From positions 1-5,957 of the forward strand of contig DVLH01000079.1 in assembly GCA_018715585.1 (NCBI GenBank): a stretch of 5,957 bases of DNA. Reading direction: 5' to 3'. Of this stretch, positions 1 through 5,548 are shown piece after piece. The stretch is from Candidatus Aphodomonas merdavium (GTDB lineage: Bacteria > Bacillota > Clostridia > Christensenellales > Aristaeellaceae). The notes below the pieces were generated by a model that searched no databases, had not been told where the DNA came from, and was given only the letters and a program-made list of their open reading frames with translations. The translations under genes were made by a program, and so were the position numbers. Position 1 is the first letter of the stretch; every line of letters begins with the position of its first letter.

Positions 1-1
1 G

Positions 2-1900
2 CTTTTCTTGCTTATCGCCCTTGTCCTTATGCTGCTCCTGCCTACCGCTGTGCTAGCCACCCGGACTGATGTGGTGAAAAACACAACCACCGGCGCGACC
101 TATCCCGATCTGGCCAGCGCCGTCAATGCCGCCAGCAGCGGCGAAACCCTTCAGCTGCTCTCCAACGTCACCCTCGATAGCAGGCTGAACATCAATAAGT
201 CGCTCACGCTGGACCTGGCGGATCACACCCTCACGGGAGGCAACAACGTCAAGGATTATGTCATCATTGCCATCGGCAATGGCATCAACGTTACCCTTAC
301 CAACGGCACATGCACCGCCTCCTACTCAAGTTGCTCGGCGATTAGGGCCTCTGACGGCGCGCACGTCGAGATTGTGGACGCCCATGTGTCCTCTGCCGAT
401 ATGAACGCCCTTGAAGCCCGCGATGGCTCTTCCATCACCCTCCGCGGCAATACCCACATCAAGATGACCGGTAATATGCTGTCCTATGGCACGATTTATA
501 TCGATAACTCCGCTCTGACGATTGAAGACAATTCCGTCGTCGTGGAGGGGGGCAGCGGCATCATCCTCTATGGAGCGTCCAACCTCAACATGAAGGGAGG
601 CGAGCTGCGCTGCAACGCCTCCTCGCTCGCCACGATCGGAGGAAAATCCGCCGGCAGCACCGCCACGATCACGGGCGGCTCCCTCCGCTCGGATGGCGGC
701 ACGGCCATCTACTGGTCCAGCGGCGACTCGCTCACCATCGGGGGCGATGCGGCCGTGGAGGGGCTCGTGGCGCTGTCTCTGCGCTCGGGAACCTTTACCC
801 TTCAGGACAATGCGACGCTGATTGGCACGGGTGCGGGCAGGGTTGCCAGCCCGAATGTGGGCTCCACCCCCGACGACGGCTCCGCCCTGCGGGTGGATGC
901 CCAGCTGTACAACGGTTCCCCGATCGTGGTCAATCTGGAGGGCGGCACGCTTGAAAGCAAATACGGCCGGGCCATCACCCTCTACCGCTCTGCGGTAAAC
1001 GAGGTTCCCGCGCAGGTCACGCTGGACGGCACGCAGCTCAAGGGGCCGGTGGCCTTCTACGCCAGTGACGTCACGTATGAGCCCGGCGTCACCTTTGAGG
1101 CTGGCAAGCTCGAGGCGACGTCCGGCAATACCGGCCTCACTTTGGGCCAGTCCGCGGCCGGCGCGGCCGCCGCCATGCGCAACATCCAGGACGCCGACGG
1201 GAATACCATCCCCTCGCTGATCTTCTATTCCACGCTGAGCGACGCGCTGGCCGGCGGCGCGGGGGATGTCTACGTCCTCTCCGATAGCGGACTCACCGCG
1301 CTGACGCTCACCGACCCCGCAGTGCGGCTCATCGCCGCGCCGGGCGTGAAGCTGGACGTCACCGGCGAGGGAGACTACGGCCTTGCCAGCACCACTAACG
1401 CGGACGGTAGCATCACCTATTCCCTCATCCAGATCCCCCCGTTCACGGTGACCGTCTCCCTCACGGACGGCACGCTCACCGCCACCACCACGCCCGTGGA
1501 GAACGCGACCTTCACCTACAATTGGTACTGTGACGGCTTTTGCCTCAGCAGCGGGGTCTCCAACACCTTCACCAACCTCCCGCGGGAAGGTGACTATTAC
1601 GTGGAGGTGCAGTACACCGTGCCCCTAAGCACCGGCGGCACGCTGACCTCCCCCGTCGTCCGCAGCAACTCCGTGCACTTCTCCCCGCTCCCCGCGCCGA
1701 CGCCGATCCCGGACACGTCGCCGATCCCGGACACGACGACGATCTCGGACACAACGACGATCCTGGACACGACGCCGGCCCCGTCGCTCACGCTTCCCCA
1801 GACTGGCGACAGCACGCACCTGGCTCTCTACGTCCTGCTGGCGATTCTCTCCCTAGCGGTTTTCGCCACCCTTTTGGTGCGTCGACACTGCCATGGTTGA
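2..1900 (+). CDS. LPXTG cell-wall-anchored surface protein with beta-helix-like repeats (5' end outside window)
   Basis: Large secreted protein predicted to be linked to peptidoglycan by sortase. The frame is open to the left edge; the TTG at 8 lies inside a hydrophobic signal sequence, so the true start is upstream. Counting from that TTG (630 residues): signal peptide core about 1-17, ending V-L-A before TRTDV. Residues about 28-390 are Gly/Thr/Ser-rich short strands with phrases such as LTLDLADHTLTGG and LNMKGGELRC, typical of right-handed beta-helix (pectate-lyase-like) folds. About 400-470 looks like a second repeat-type segment (FYSTLSDALAGG). About 478-560 resembles an Ig-like domain (YNWYCDG, GDYYVEVQYTV). 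A Pro/Thr linker at about 561-590 follows, then LPQTG at 596-600 (bases 1793-1807), a hydrophobic helix and the tail RRHCHG. The C-terminal sorting signal is complete. No catalytic motif was recognised; adhesion or host/glycan interaction is only a family-level guess. Confidence 0.88.
   Translation, partial: LFLLIALVLMLLLPTAVLATRTDVVKNTTTGATYPDLASAVNAASSGETLQLLSNVTLDSRLNINKSLTLDLADHTLTGGNNVKDYVIIAIGNGINVTLTNGTCTASYSSCSAIRASDGAHVEIVDAHVSSADMNALEARDGSSITLRGNTHIKMTGNMLSYGTIYIDNSALTIEDNSVVVEGGSGIILYGASNLNMKGGELRCNASSLATIGGKSAGSTATITGGSLRSDGGTAIYWSSGDSLTIGGDAAVEGLVALSLRSGTFTLQDNATLIGTGAGRVASPNVGSTPDDGSALRVDAQLYNGSPIVVNLEGGTLESKYGRAITLYRSAVNEVPAQVTLDGTQLKGPVAFYASDVTYEPGVTFEAGKLEATSGNTGLTLGQSAAGAAAAMRNIQDADGNTIPSLIFYSTLSDALAGGAGDVYVLSDSGLTALTLTDPAVRLIAAPGVKLDVTGEGDYGLASTTNADGSITYSLIQIPPFTVTVSLTDGTLTATTTPVENATFTYNWYCDGFCLSSGVSNTFTNLPREGDYYVEVQYTVPLSTGGTLTSPVVRSNSVHFSPLPAPTPIPDTSPIPDTTTISDTTTILDTTPAPSLTLPQTGDSTHLALYVLLAILSLAVFATLLVRRHCHG
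1703..1774 (+). repeat. Four tandem 18-bp repeats encoding the wall-spanning linker
   Basis: Four consecutive 18-bp units start at 1703, 1721, 1739 and 1757 (for example ccgatcccggacacgtcg). They encode six-residue units of the type PIPDTS, PIPDTT, TISDTT, TILDTT. Because 18 is a multiple of 3, a change in unit number keeps the frame. The position just before LPQTG fits a spacer through the cell wall. The units differ by a few substitutions each. Confidence 0.85.
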
Positions 1901-1921
1901 TGTCCATCCCACAAGGAGCCC

Positions 1922-1953
1922 CGGCGGGCGCCCCTTCGCGCCCGCCGCTTTTT
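1922..1953 (+). terminator. Rho-independent terminator after the LPXTG gene
   Basis: Ten-bp GC stem CGGCGGGCGC (1922-1931) pairs with GCGCCCGCCG (1938-1947) around a 6-nt loop (CCCTTC), followed by C and five T residues (1949-1953). It sits 21 bp after the stop codon, so the surface protein transcript very probably ends here and the next gene is separate. Confidence 0.85.
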
Positions 1954-2002
1954 GCGCCGCCCGCTTTTCCGTCCGTTCCATGTTTATTTTGTGGTAGAAC
2001 CC

Positions 2003-2032
2003 TTGTCAAAGAAGCAGGAGATATGGTATAAC
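2003..2032 (+). promoter_or_regulatory. Sigma-A-type promoter for the small membrane protein gene
   Basis: TTGTCA (2003-2008) and TATAAC (2027-2032) each differ from consensus by one base and are 18 bp apart. A TG at 2024-2025 gives an extended -10. The site lies downstream of the previous terminator and 22 bp before the ATG at 2055, and AGGG (2043-2046) could serve as ribosome binding site 8 nt before the start. Confidence 0.65.
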
Positions 2033-2054
2033 GAGTCGATTCAGGGATGACGAG

Positions 2055-2483
2055 ATGCCCAAGATGACGACATGGATACCGGTTGCGCTGGCGGCGATGC
2101 TGGCAGCTGTGATGTTGGCGTTTTTGTGGCAAGAGCGGCAGCGGGAAATACGGCTTCGCCTGCGGGTGGAGAAATGCTGCGCCTCGGAGCTTTTGGAGGA
2201 CATGGCGCCCTTTTTGAAGGTGGCGCGGCTTTCGCGCATCGAGCAGCTGACGGTGAACAAGACCGGCATCATCCTTCGGCGGCTGGGTCAGGAAACCGAC
2301 AGTGCCTTTCTCATGTGGCCCAACGGCTACGCCTACCGCAGCCAGGAGCAGCAGGAAGCCCTGCGCGCGGTGCTGGAGGAATGCCCGCCCAAGCTGCGCG
2401 ACAACCGGCGCTATCATGTTTCCCGGCAGCGCGTGTGCCTGCTCAACGGCACGGTGGAATATGGCTATCATTACACCATGTGA
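2055..2483 (+). CDS. Small protein with one N-terminal membrane segment, function unknown
   Basis: Product of 142 residues that I do not recognise as any named family. Residues about 6-24 (WIPVALAAMLAAVMLAFLW) form one hydrophobic helix, which could be a membrane anchor or uncleaved signal. A strongly basic stretch follows (QERQREIRLRLRVEK), then a soluble part of about 100 residues with mixed helix-like and strand-like character. Many positive charges right after the helix suggest the soluble part stays in the cytoplasm, but this is weak inference. Cysteines occur as a CC pair near 40 and singly later (EECPP, RVCLL), with no clear metal motif. The start is supported by AGGG 8 nt upstream and a near-consensus promoter. 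The gene stands alone between a terminator and the convergent recO remnant. It is intact, unlike everything to its right as far as 5580, so it is probably expressed. Confidence 0.7.
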   Translation: MPKMTTWIPVALAAMLAAVMLAFLWQERQREIRLRLRVEKCCASELLEDMAPFLKVARLSRIEQLTVNKTGIILRRLGQETDSAFLMWPNGYAYRSQEQQEALRAVLEECPPKLRDNRRYHVSRQRVCLLNGTVEYGYHYTM

Positions 2484-2532
2484 AGCGATTCCAAGGCCAC
2501 CCTCAACCGGGCAGCCTACTACGAAAGCCCGC

Positions 2533-3186
2533 TCAAAGCCCGAGCCGCCCAGCCCGCCCCGGCGTTTCCAGACGGCCTTCCACATACCGGCGCAAAAGGT
2601 CGAACATCGACCCCGCGCCGGTGTTTTTTGTGGTGTGAGCCCGCCGCACAGCACGCCGCACATCCAGGCGATTTGCTCCTGGGAAAGGCGAGCGCTTTCG
2701 CGCGTGCGGCAGGCCGGGCAGCACAGGCCGCCGGCCGCATCGTCCCACAGCGCGCCCGCGCCGACATCCAACGGTGTGCGGCAGGAGGCGCAGCGGCCCA
2801 GGCGCGGGCGGTAACCGCTGACATCCGCGAGCAAAAGGCCGTCATGGTCTCCAGGGGATCGGCCTGGGGATCGTAGGCCAGGTAAATACACAGCAGCAGC
2901 GCATACAGCTGGCGGCCTCCTGCCCGGGCTGGGCGGCGGTGGCGCACAGCGGCGCCATATAGCTGGCGCAGGTCAGACGATAGGGCACAAGGCGCAGCGG
3001 ATAGAAGGTATCGTCAATCTGGCAGGAGGTCAGCAAGGCGTGCTCGCGGCTTTGAAACAGCGCAAACTCTCCCGAGACAAACAGCTCGCTGGCGGCCAGC
3101 TGTGGGCTGGGGATGGTCAGCATGCGGTCATGGTCGCGGTAGTTAACCAGGCGCACCACCACGCCGTGGGTCGTCACAGACGGCAT
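2533..3186 (-). pseudogene. recO: recO remnant: DNA repair/recombination mediator, multiply frameshifted and internally deleted
   Basis: RecO helps RecR load RecA on SSB-coated DNA (family knowledge). The frame from the ATG at 3186 (preceded by AAGGAGG at 3199-3205) reads VTTHGVVVRLVNYRDHDRML, a typical RecO N-terminal OB-fold start, then jumps to SPQLAASELFVSGEFALF. About 18-20 residues of the OB fold normally between these parts are missing. The similarity continues to about 2910 (DDTFYPLRL), shifts to a second frame (LYALLLCIYLAYDPQADP), shifts again at the T4 run (plus-strand A4, 2833-2836) to a third frame (LLLADVSGYRPRLGRCASC), and near 2610-2640 to a fourth segment (MFDLLRRYVEGRLETPG) ending at the TGA, 2533-2535. 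The zinc-binding CxxC pairs are still visible at 2781-2792 and 2709-2720. About 218 codons remain against roughly 240-260 in the family. Not functional as read; identity is secure from the N-terminus, zinc site and C-terminus together. Confidence 0.8.
2586..2629 (+). terminator. Candidate rho-independent terminator, inside the recO remnant
   Basis: Outer stem ACCGGCGC (2586-2593) with GCGCCGGT (2615-2622) and inner stem GGTCGA (2598-2603) with TCGACC (2607-2612) around the loop ACA, separated by a small internal loop (AAAA against CC). GTTTTTT follows (2623-2629). This has the form of a terminator read on the + strand, about 100 bp after the stop of the small membrane protein gene. It overlaps minus-strand sequence coding for the RecO C-terminus, so the fit could be chance or a secondary use. 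Confidence 0.45.
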
Positions 3187-3214
3187 GAAATGAAAATCCC
3201 TCCTTGGATGCGTG

Positions 3215-3243
3215 GCGGCCCCCTCGATGATCGAGGGGGCCGC
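3215..3243. repeat. 29-bp near-perfect palindrome between rplT and recO remnants
   Basis: Arms GCGGCCCCCTCGAT (3215-3228) and ATCGAGGGGGCCGC (3230-3243) are perfectly complementary around a single central base. It can form a very stable hairpin of about 13 bp in RNA from either strand. Neither strand has a T-run after it, so it is not a canonical terminator. It lies just after the expected end of L20 and just before the recO ribosome binding site, where a terminator, attenuator or processing site would make sense. Confidence 0.75.
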
Positions 3244-3260
3244 ACGTGAGCCGGGGCTTA

Positions 3261-3603
3261 GCCTCGAGACGTTTCCCCAGGCGCGCAAAGGCGGCGGGAT
3301 CGTTGACGGCGATATCGGCCAGCATTTTGCGGTTGACGGCGATGCTGCTGCGCTTCAGGCCGTTCATCAGCACGGAATAAGTGGTGCCGTTGAGACGGGC
3401 GGCAGCGTTGATGCGGGGAATCCGCAGGCGGCGGAAATCGCGCTTGCGTATTTTGCGGCCTTCCTAGGCATAACGCAGGCTGCGGCGCACCTGTTCGCTC
3501 GCGACGCGGTACTGCTTGGACTGAGCGCCATAGTAGCCCTTGGCGAGCTTAAGCATCTTGCGACGTTTTTATGAGTATTGACGGCTCCTTTGATGTGTGC
3601 CAT
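3261..3603 (-). pseudogene. rplT: rplT remnant: ribosomal protein L20 with frameshift and internal stop
   Basis: L20 binds 23S rRNA early in 50S assembly and in many bacteria represses its own operon (family knowledge). The ATG at 3603, 8 nt after AGGAGG, starts MAHIKGAVNTHK as in normal L20. The frame then breaks at a five-A run (plus-strand T 3566-3570); the family would need one more A. The next frame reads RRKMLKLAKGYYGAQSKQYR and continues to YA, then a TAG (3464-3466) where L20 usually has Tyr, then EGRKIRKRDFRRLRIPRINA. The near-invariant Trp of the LWI motif is Arg (TGG to CGG) and the next Ala is Pro. MNGLKRSSIAVNRKMLADIA and VNDPAAFARLGKRLEA complete a near full-length copy of about 115 codons. 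The stop is also lost: GCTAAG would give TAA one frame over. A functional L20 must be encoded elsewhere if this decay is real. The lower boundary is approximate. Confidence 0.88.
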
Positions 3604-3632
3604 GTTTTTCGCCTCCTCGCTACGGTGCAGGG

Positions 3633-3700
3633 TTATTTGTAAGGCAGCAGTTTGTGAACGGCGTGGGCTTCGGCCGCGTTATCCACACGACAAGTGCCGG
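3633..3700 (-). pseudogene. rpmI: rpmI remnant: C-terminal end of ribosomal protein L35
   Basis: Just upstream of rplT on the minus strand, a frame ending in TAA (3633-3635) reads VDNAAEAHAVHKLLPYK. LLPYK or a close variant is the usual L35 C-terminus, with a helix like VDNAAEAHAVHK before it. The stop lies about 30 bp before the L20 start, the conserved rpmI-rplT arrangement. Only about 22 codons are recognisable. Beyond about 3700 the sequence instead matches a transposase on the other strand, so the first two thirds of L35 and any infC are absent here. Identity rests on a short match plus gene order. Confidence 0.65.
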
Positions 3701-4350
3701 TCGTACAGATACTTCTGGAAAGCTCGCTTCGATGGCAGTATTGAATCGCTGGCATGTCATTCCCGGAAACCTCACAGCCACCCCAATCAACATACTGAGG
3801 AGAAACTGACGCTCATTCGCAACATGCGCCGGCGCAATCCAAAGTTCGGCATCGTTGCGCTGTGAGCAAGACTGAGAAATCGTAGATACGCTCACTGCCT
3901 GAAAAGCCTGTGGAGAGTGCTGCGCCGTGAGGGATTGGCGGAGAAGGAAAGGCCCAAGAAGAAGTACAAGCCTAAGCCTTACGAACAGATGCAGTATCCT
4001 GGCCAGCGTGTCCAGATCGATGTGTAAGTCGTACCGCGAAGCTGTATAGCTGATCCGCTATTGAAACTATCAGTATACAGCGATTGATCCGTATTTCCGC
4101 TATAAAATACTTGGCGCTTACGCGGAACAGAGCACCTATTCTTCAGCGGATTTTCTGCGCCGCGTCGTGGTTGCGTTCTAGAGAAAGGGTTAAAGGTTGA
4201 GTGCGTTCAGACTGGCAACGGTTTTGGATTTACGAATCGATTTTCAAACAGCAAGCGTGACATATCGACGCTGTTTGAGGCTACTGCGGCAGAGTTGGGT
4301 ATTCGGAACAAACTGATACGCCCATACACGCCGCGTTACAACGGCAAAGT
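3700..4350 (+). pseudogene. DDE (rve-type) transposase remnant, truncated at both ends
   Basis: Fragment of an integrase-core transposase of the IS3/IS481-like type common in Firmicutes. It begins inside the protein (WKARFDGSIESL, HSRKPHSHPNQHTEE, IRNMRRRNPKFGI) and lacks the N-terminal helix-turn-helix. A TGA at 3863-3865 replaces the expected Trp. The frame continues with LKSLWRVLRREGLAEKERPK and QMQYPGQRVQIDV, whose Asp (4019-4021) is the first catalytic residue. TAA at 4025-4027 breaks it again. A frameshift near 4070 leads to QYTAIDPYF and AEQSTYSSADFLRR, and a 1-base loss near 4180 returns to ECVQTGNGFGFTNRFSNSKR, where the second catalytic Asp (usual TDNG) is Gly. LIRPYTPRYNGKV is present, but the sequence diverges where the catalytic Glu should follow (about 4349). 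No terminal inverted repeats were seen. The element is dead. Confidence 0.85.
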
Positions 4351-4708
4351 CGGGGCAACTCCCGCCCTATGTGCCCTCTTCGCTGGCGTTCGCCCAGGCA
4401 GATGCTCGATTGCTTTACTGTACAAGATGATTGACAAACCTACAGATACGATGCTTTGCGTAATAATAGATGGCCTCATTCGTTAAACCATACGCACGCG
4501 GTATCGATACATCTCATCAATTCCCCCGCAAGCATAGATTGGGCATGGAAGCCGCAAGATATGCAAATTTCTCCTCGCTAATGCATGCTCTATCCGGCAG
4601 GCATCAAACTGCGCAATGGCAAAGTTGATGCCTGCGCGAATGGGCAGCTTGGTAAAAACAATGGCTTCAGATAATCCTCTGCCGCGCAGACCGGCGCGGC
4701 CTTCCCGC
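4349..4708. other. Unassigned stretch between transposase and ABC remnants
   Basis: No gene could be assigned. At 4350-4420 the + strand has a short coding-like phrase (QLPPYVPSSLAFAQADARLL) that ends at a stop and matches nothing I recognise. On the minus strand, 4483 to about 4680 is open, ending in a TAA at 4483-4485, with phrases such as SEAIVFTKLPIRAGINFAIA and ILRLPCPIYACGGIDEMYR that look like real protein but have no confident family. There is no start codon with a ribosome binding site for it, so it would be a 3' remnant if real. I see no transposon end, RNA gene or terminator here. Confidence 0.3.
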
Positions 4709-5114
4709 TCACCGGATGCTGCTCCGGTAGATGATGTAGGGGAGACCCTCCTCCAGCGACAGCACGTCCGTACGCACGCGGAACACCTCCTCCAGCATCT
4801 GCGGGGGTGCAGATGTCCCTGGGCGTCCCCCACGCGGCGATGCGGCATTCGTTGAGCACGAGCAGGCAGTCGCAGAACGCACAGGCAAGGTTCAGCGCGT
4901 GAAAGACCGACAGCACTGCCTTTTTTAAGCCCGCAATGACCTCCATCAACAGCAGCAGCCGCGCCGCCGTGCTCCTCTTCCCGCCGGACGCGCTCACCAG
5001 CGCCACCGTCTTGCCCGTGCGGAAGGAGAAGCTTAAGCCGTCGCGCGTCAGCGGCTTTTCGGCAAACAGCCCCAGCTGCGCCGCGCCAAAGATCAAGCCG
5101 TAGTTCGTGCTCAT
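4709..5114 (-). pseudogene. ABC importer ATP-binding subunit remnant (iron-siderophore/cobalamin type), core deleted
   Basis: The family powers uptake of iron chelates or cobalamin through a FecCD/BtuC-type permease. From the ATG at 5114 the frame reads MSTNYGLIFGAAQLGLFAEK and GLSFSFRTGKTVALV, the usual lead-in to Walker A. The P-loop is degenerate (SASGGKRST, 4968-4985, instead of GxxGxGKST). It then jumps to LLLMEVIAGLKKAVLSVFHALNL-type sequence, which belongs after Walker B and the D-loop. The Q-loop, LSGGQ signature, Walker B and catalytic Glu are therefore gone, more than 100 residues by family expectation. The H-loop is present but its HDLN is HALN. CDCLLVLNECRIAAWGTP matches the C-terminal region of FecE/HmuV-like proteins. 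One extra base in a C5 run (plus-strand G 4803-4807) shifts the frame before QMLEEVFRVRTDVLSLEEG and LPYIIYRSSIR, ending at TGA (4709-4711). Clearly non-functional. Confidence 0.75.
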
Positions 5115-5166
5115 GGAAAGTGCGTCGAGGATCGGCGTGAAAATGGCGGTGACGAGGGGGGAACAA
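5115..5166 (-). pseudogene. Possible C-terminal tail of a FecCD-type permease
   Basis: In frame just before the ABC ATPase remnant, the minus strand reads SPLVTAIFTPILDALS. FecCD/BtuC permeases often end in a motif like LPLGVVTALLGAPFFLYLL, and their gene commonly lies immediately upstream of the ATPase gene. The match is short and the region has no ribosome binding site for the ATPase start, so this is a guess from spacing and a few residues. Confidence 0.2.
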
Positions 5167-5510
5167 AGCCTACCCTTCTGCATGCCGTTTAAACGCGCTT
5201 CAAGCTGGGCGATACGCCAGATGCGAGAAAGGCGTTGGGGAGGGAGGGGCACATGCTTGCAGGCTCTTTAAGAACGCGGATAAAAACCTGACATTCGCGA
5301 TGGGCCTTCCCAATGCGCTGTCGGAACGGTTGCCAACATGCGGCGATATGGCCTTTCCCATGCTTATGGCGTAGGCAGGCGGCAACGGGAATGGGGTTAG
5401 GGCAAAGTTTGCAAACGTTTTTCCGCTCTTGGATCCGGCATCAGCCAGCGCGCTTGGCTACTTGCCGCTTGCCGTTTCGCACAGCTGGTATGGATGGCTT
5501 GGATTGTGTG
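5167..5510. other. Region with no assignable gene, weakly coding-like
   Basis: No complete open frame with a start signal was found. On the + strand about 5245-5515 reads with a single TAG (near 5370): phrases such as FKNADKNLTFAMGLPNALSE, GDMAFPMLMA and, after the stop, VRAKFANVFPLLD and SALGYLPLAVSHSWYGWLG. Their composition suggests an old protein-coding remnant, but I do not recognise the family and the direction is uncertain, because the minus strand is also partly open. No terminator or RNA gene is visible. Confidence 0.3.
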
Positions 5511-5519
5511 ATTTTTTCG

Positions 5520-5548
5520 TTGACTTTTGCTATATTTTATAATACTAT
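5520..5548 (+). promoter_or_regulatory. Promoter of the PadR-family gene
   Basis: TTGACT (5520-5525, one mismatch to TTGACA) and TACTAT (5543-5548, two mismatches to TATAAT) are separated by 17 bp. The -10 element lies within the palindrome described separately, 31 bp before the chosen start codon. A better -10 match, TATAAT at 5538-5543, is only 12 bp from this -35 and would need another partner. Confidence 0.5.

Noticed and set aside
1569..1819. Overlapping minus-strand frames opposite the linker repeats
   Set aside because: They are repetitive, Arg/Val-rich products of the 18-bp repeat read backwards, inside a well-supported plus-strand gene.
1788..2891. Long minus-strand open frame of 367 codons
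   Set aside because: Only its first part (about 2640-2835) carries RecO zinc-finger sequence. The rest is antisense to the small membrane protein gene and the end of the LPXTG gene, and its low-complexity sequence has no family resemblance.
3215..3243. Calling the palindrome a rho-independent terminator
   Set aside because: Neither strand has a T-run after the stem.
3212..3574. Plus-strand open frame of 120 codons over the rplT region
   Set aside because: It is the antisense of L20, whose conserved residues are plainly on the minus strand; it has no ribosome binding site.
3620..3895. Minus-strand open frame of 91 codons
   Set aside because: It is antisense to the transposase remnant and to L35-frame sequence; its sequence shows no protein family character.
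3700..4350. Complete insertion sequence
   Set aside because: No terminal inverted repeats or target duplication could be seen, and the transposase lacks both its N- and C-terminal parts.
4483..5166. Minus-strand open frame of 227 codons
   Set aside because: Most of it is Arg/Cys-rich out-of-frame sequence of the ABC ATPase remnant, whose motifs lie in the neighbouring frame. Only the tail below about 4680 is noted as possibly coding.
5538..5543. Perfect TATAAT as the -10 of the PadR promoter
   Set aside because: Only 12 bp separate it from TTGACT and no other good -35 was seen 16-18 bp upstream, so TACTAT at 5543 with 17-bp spacing is preferred.
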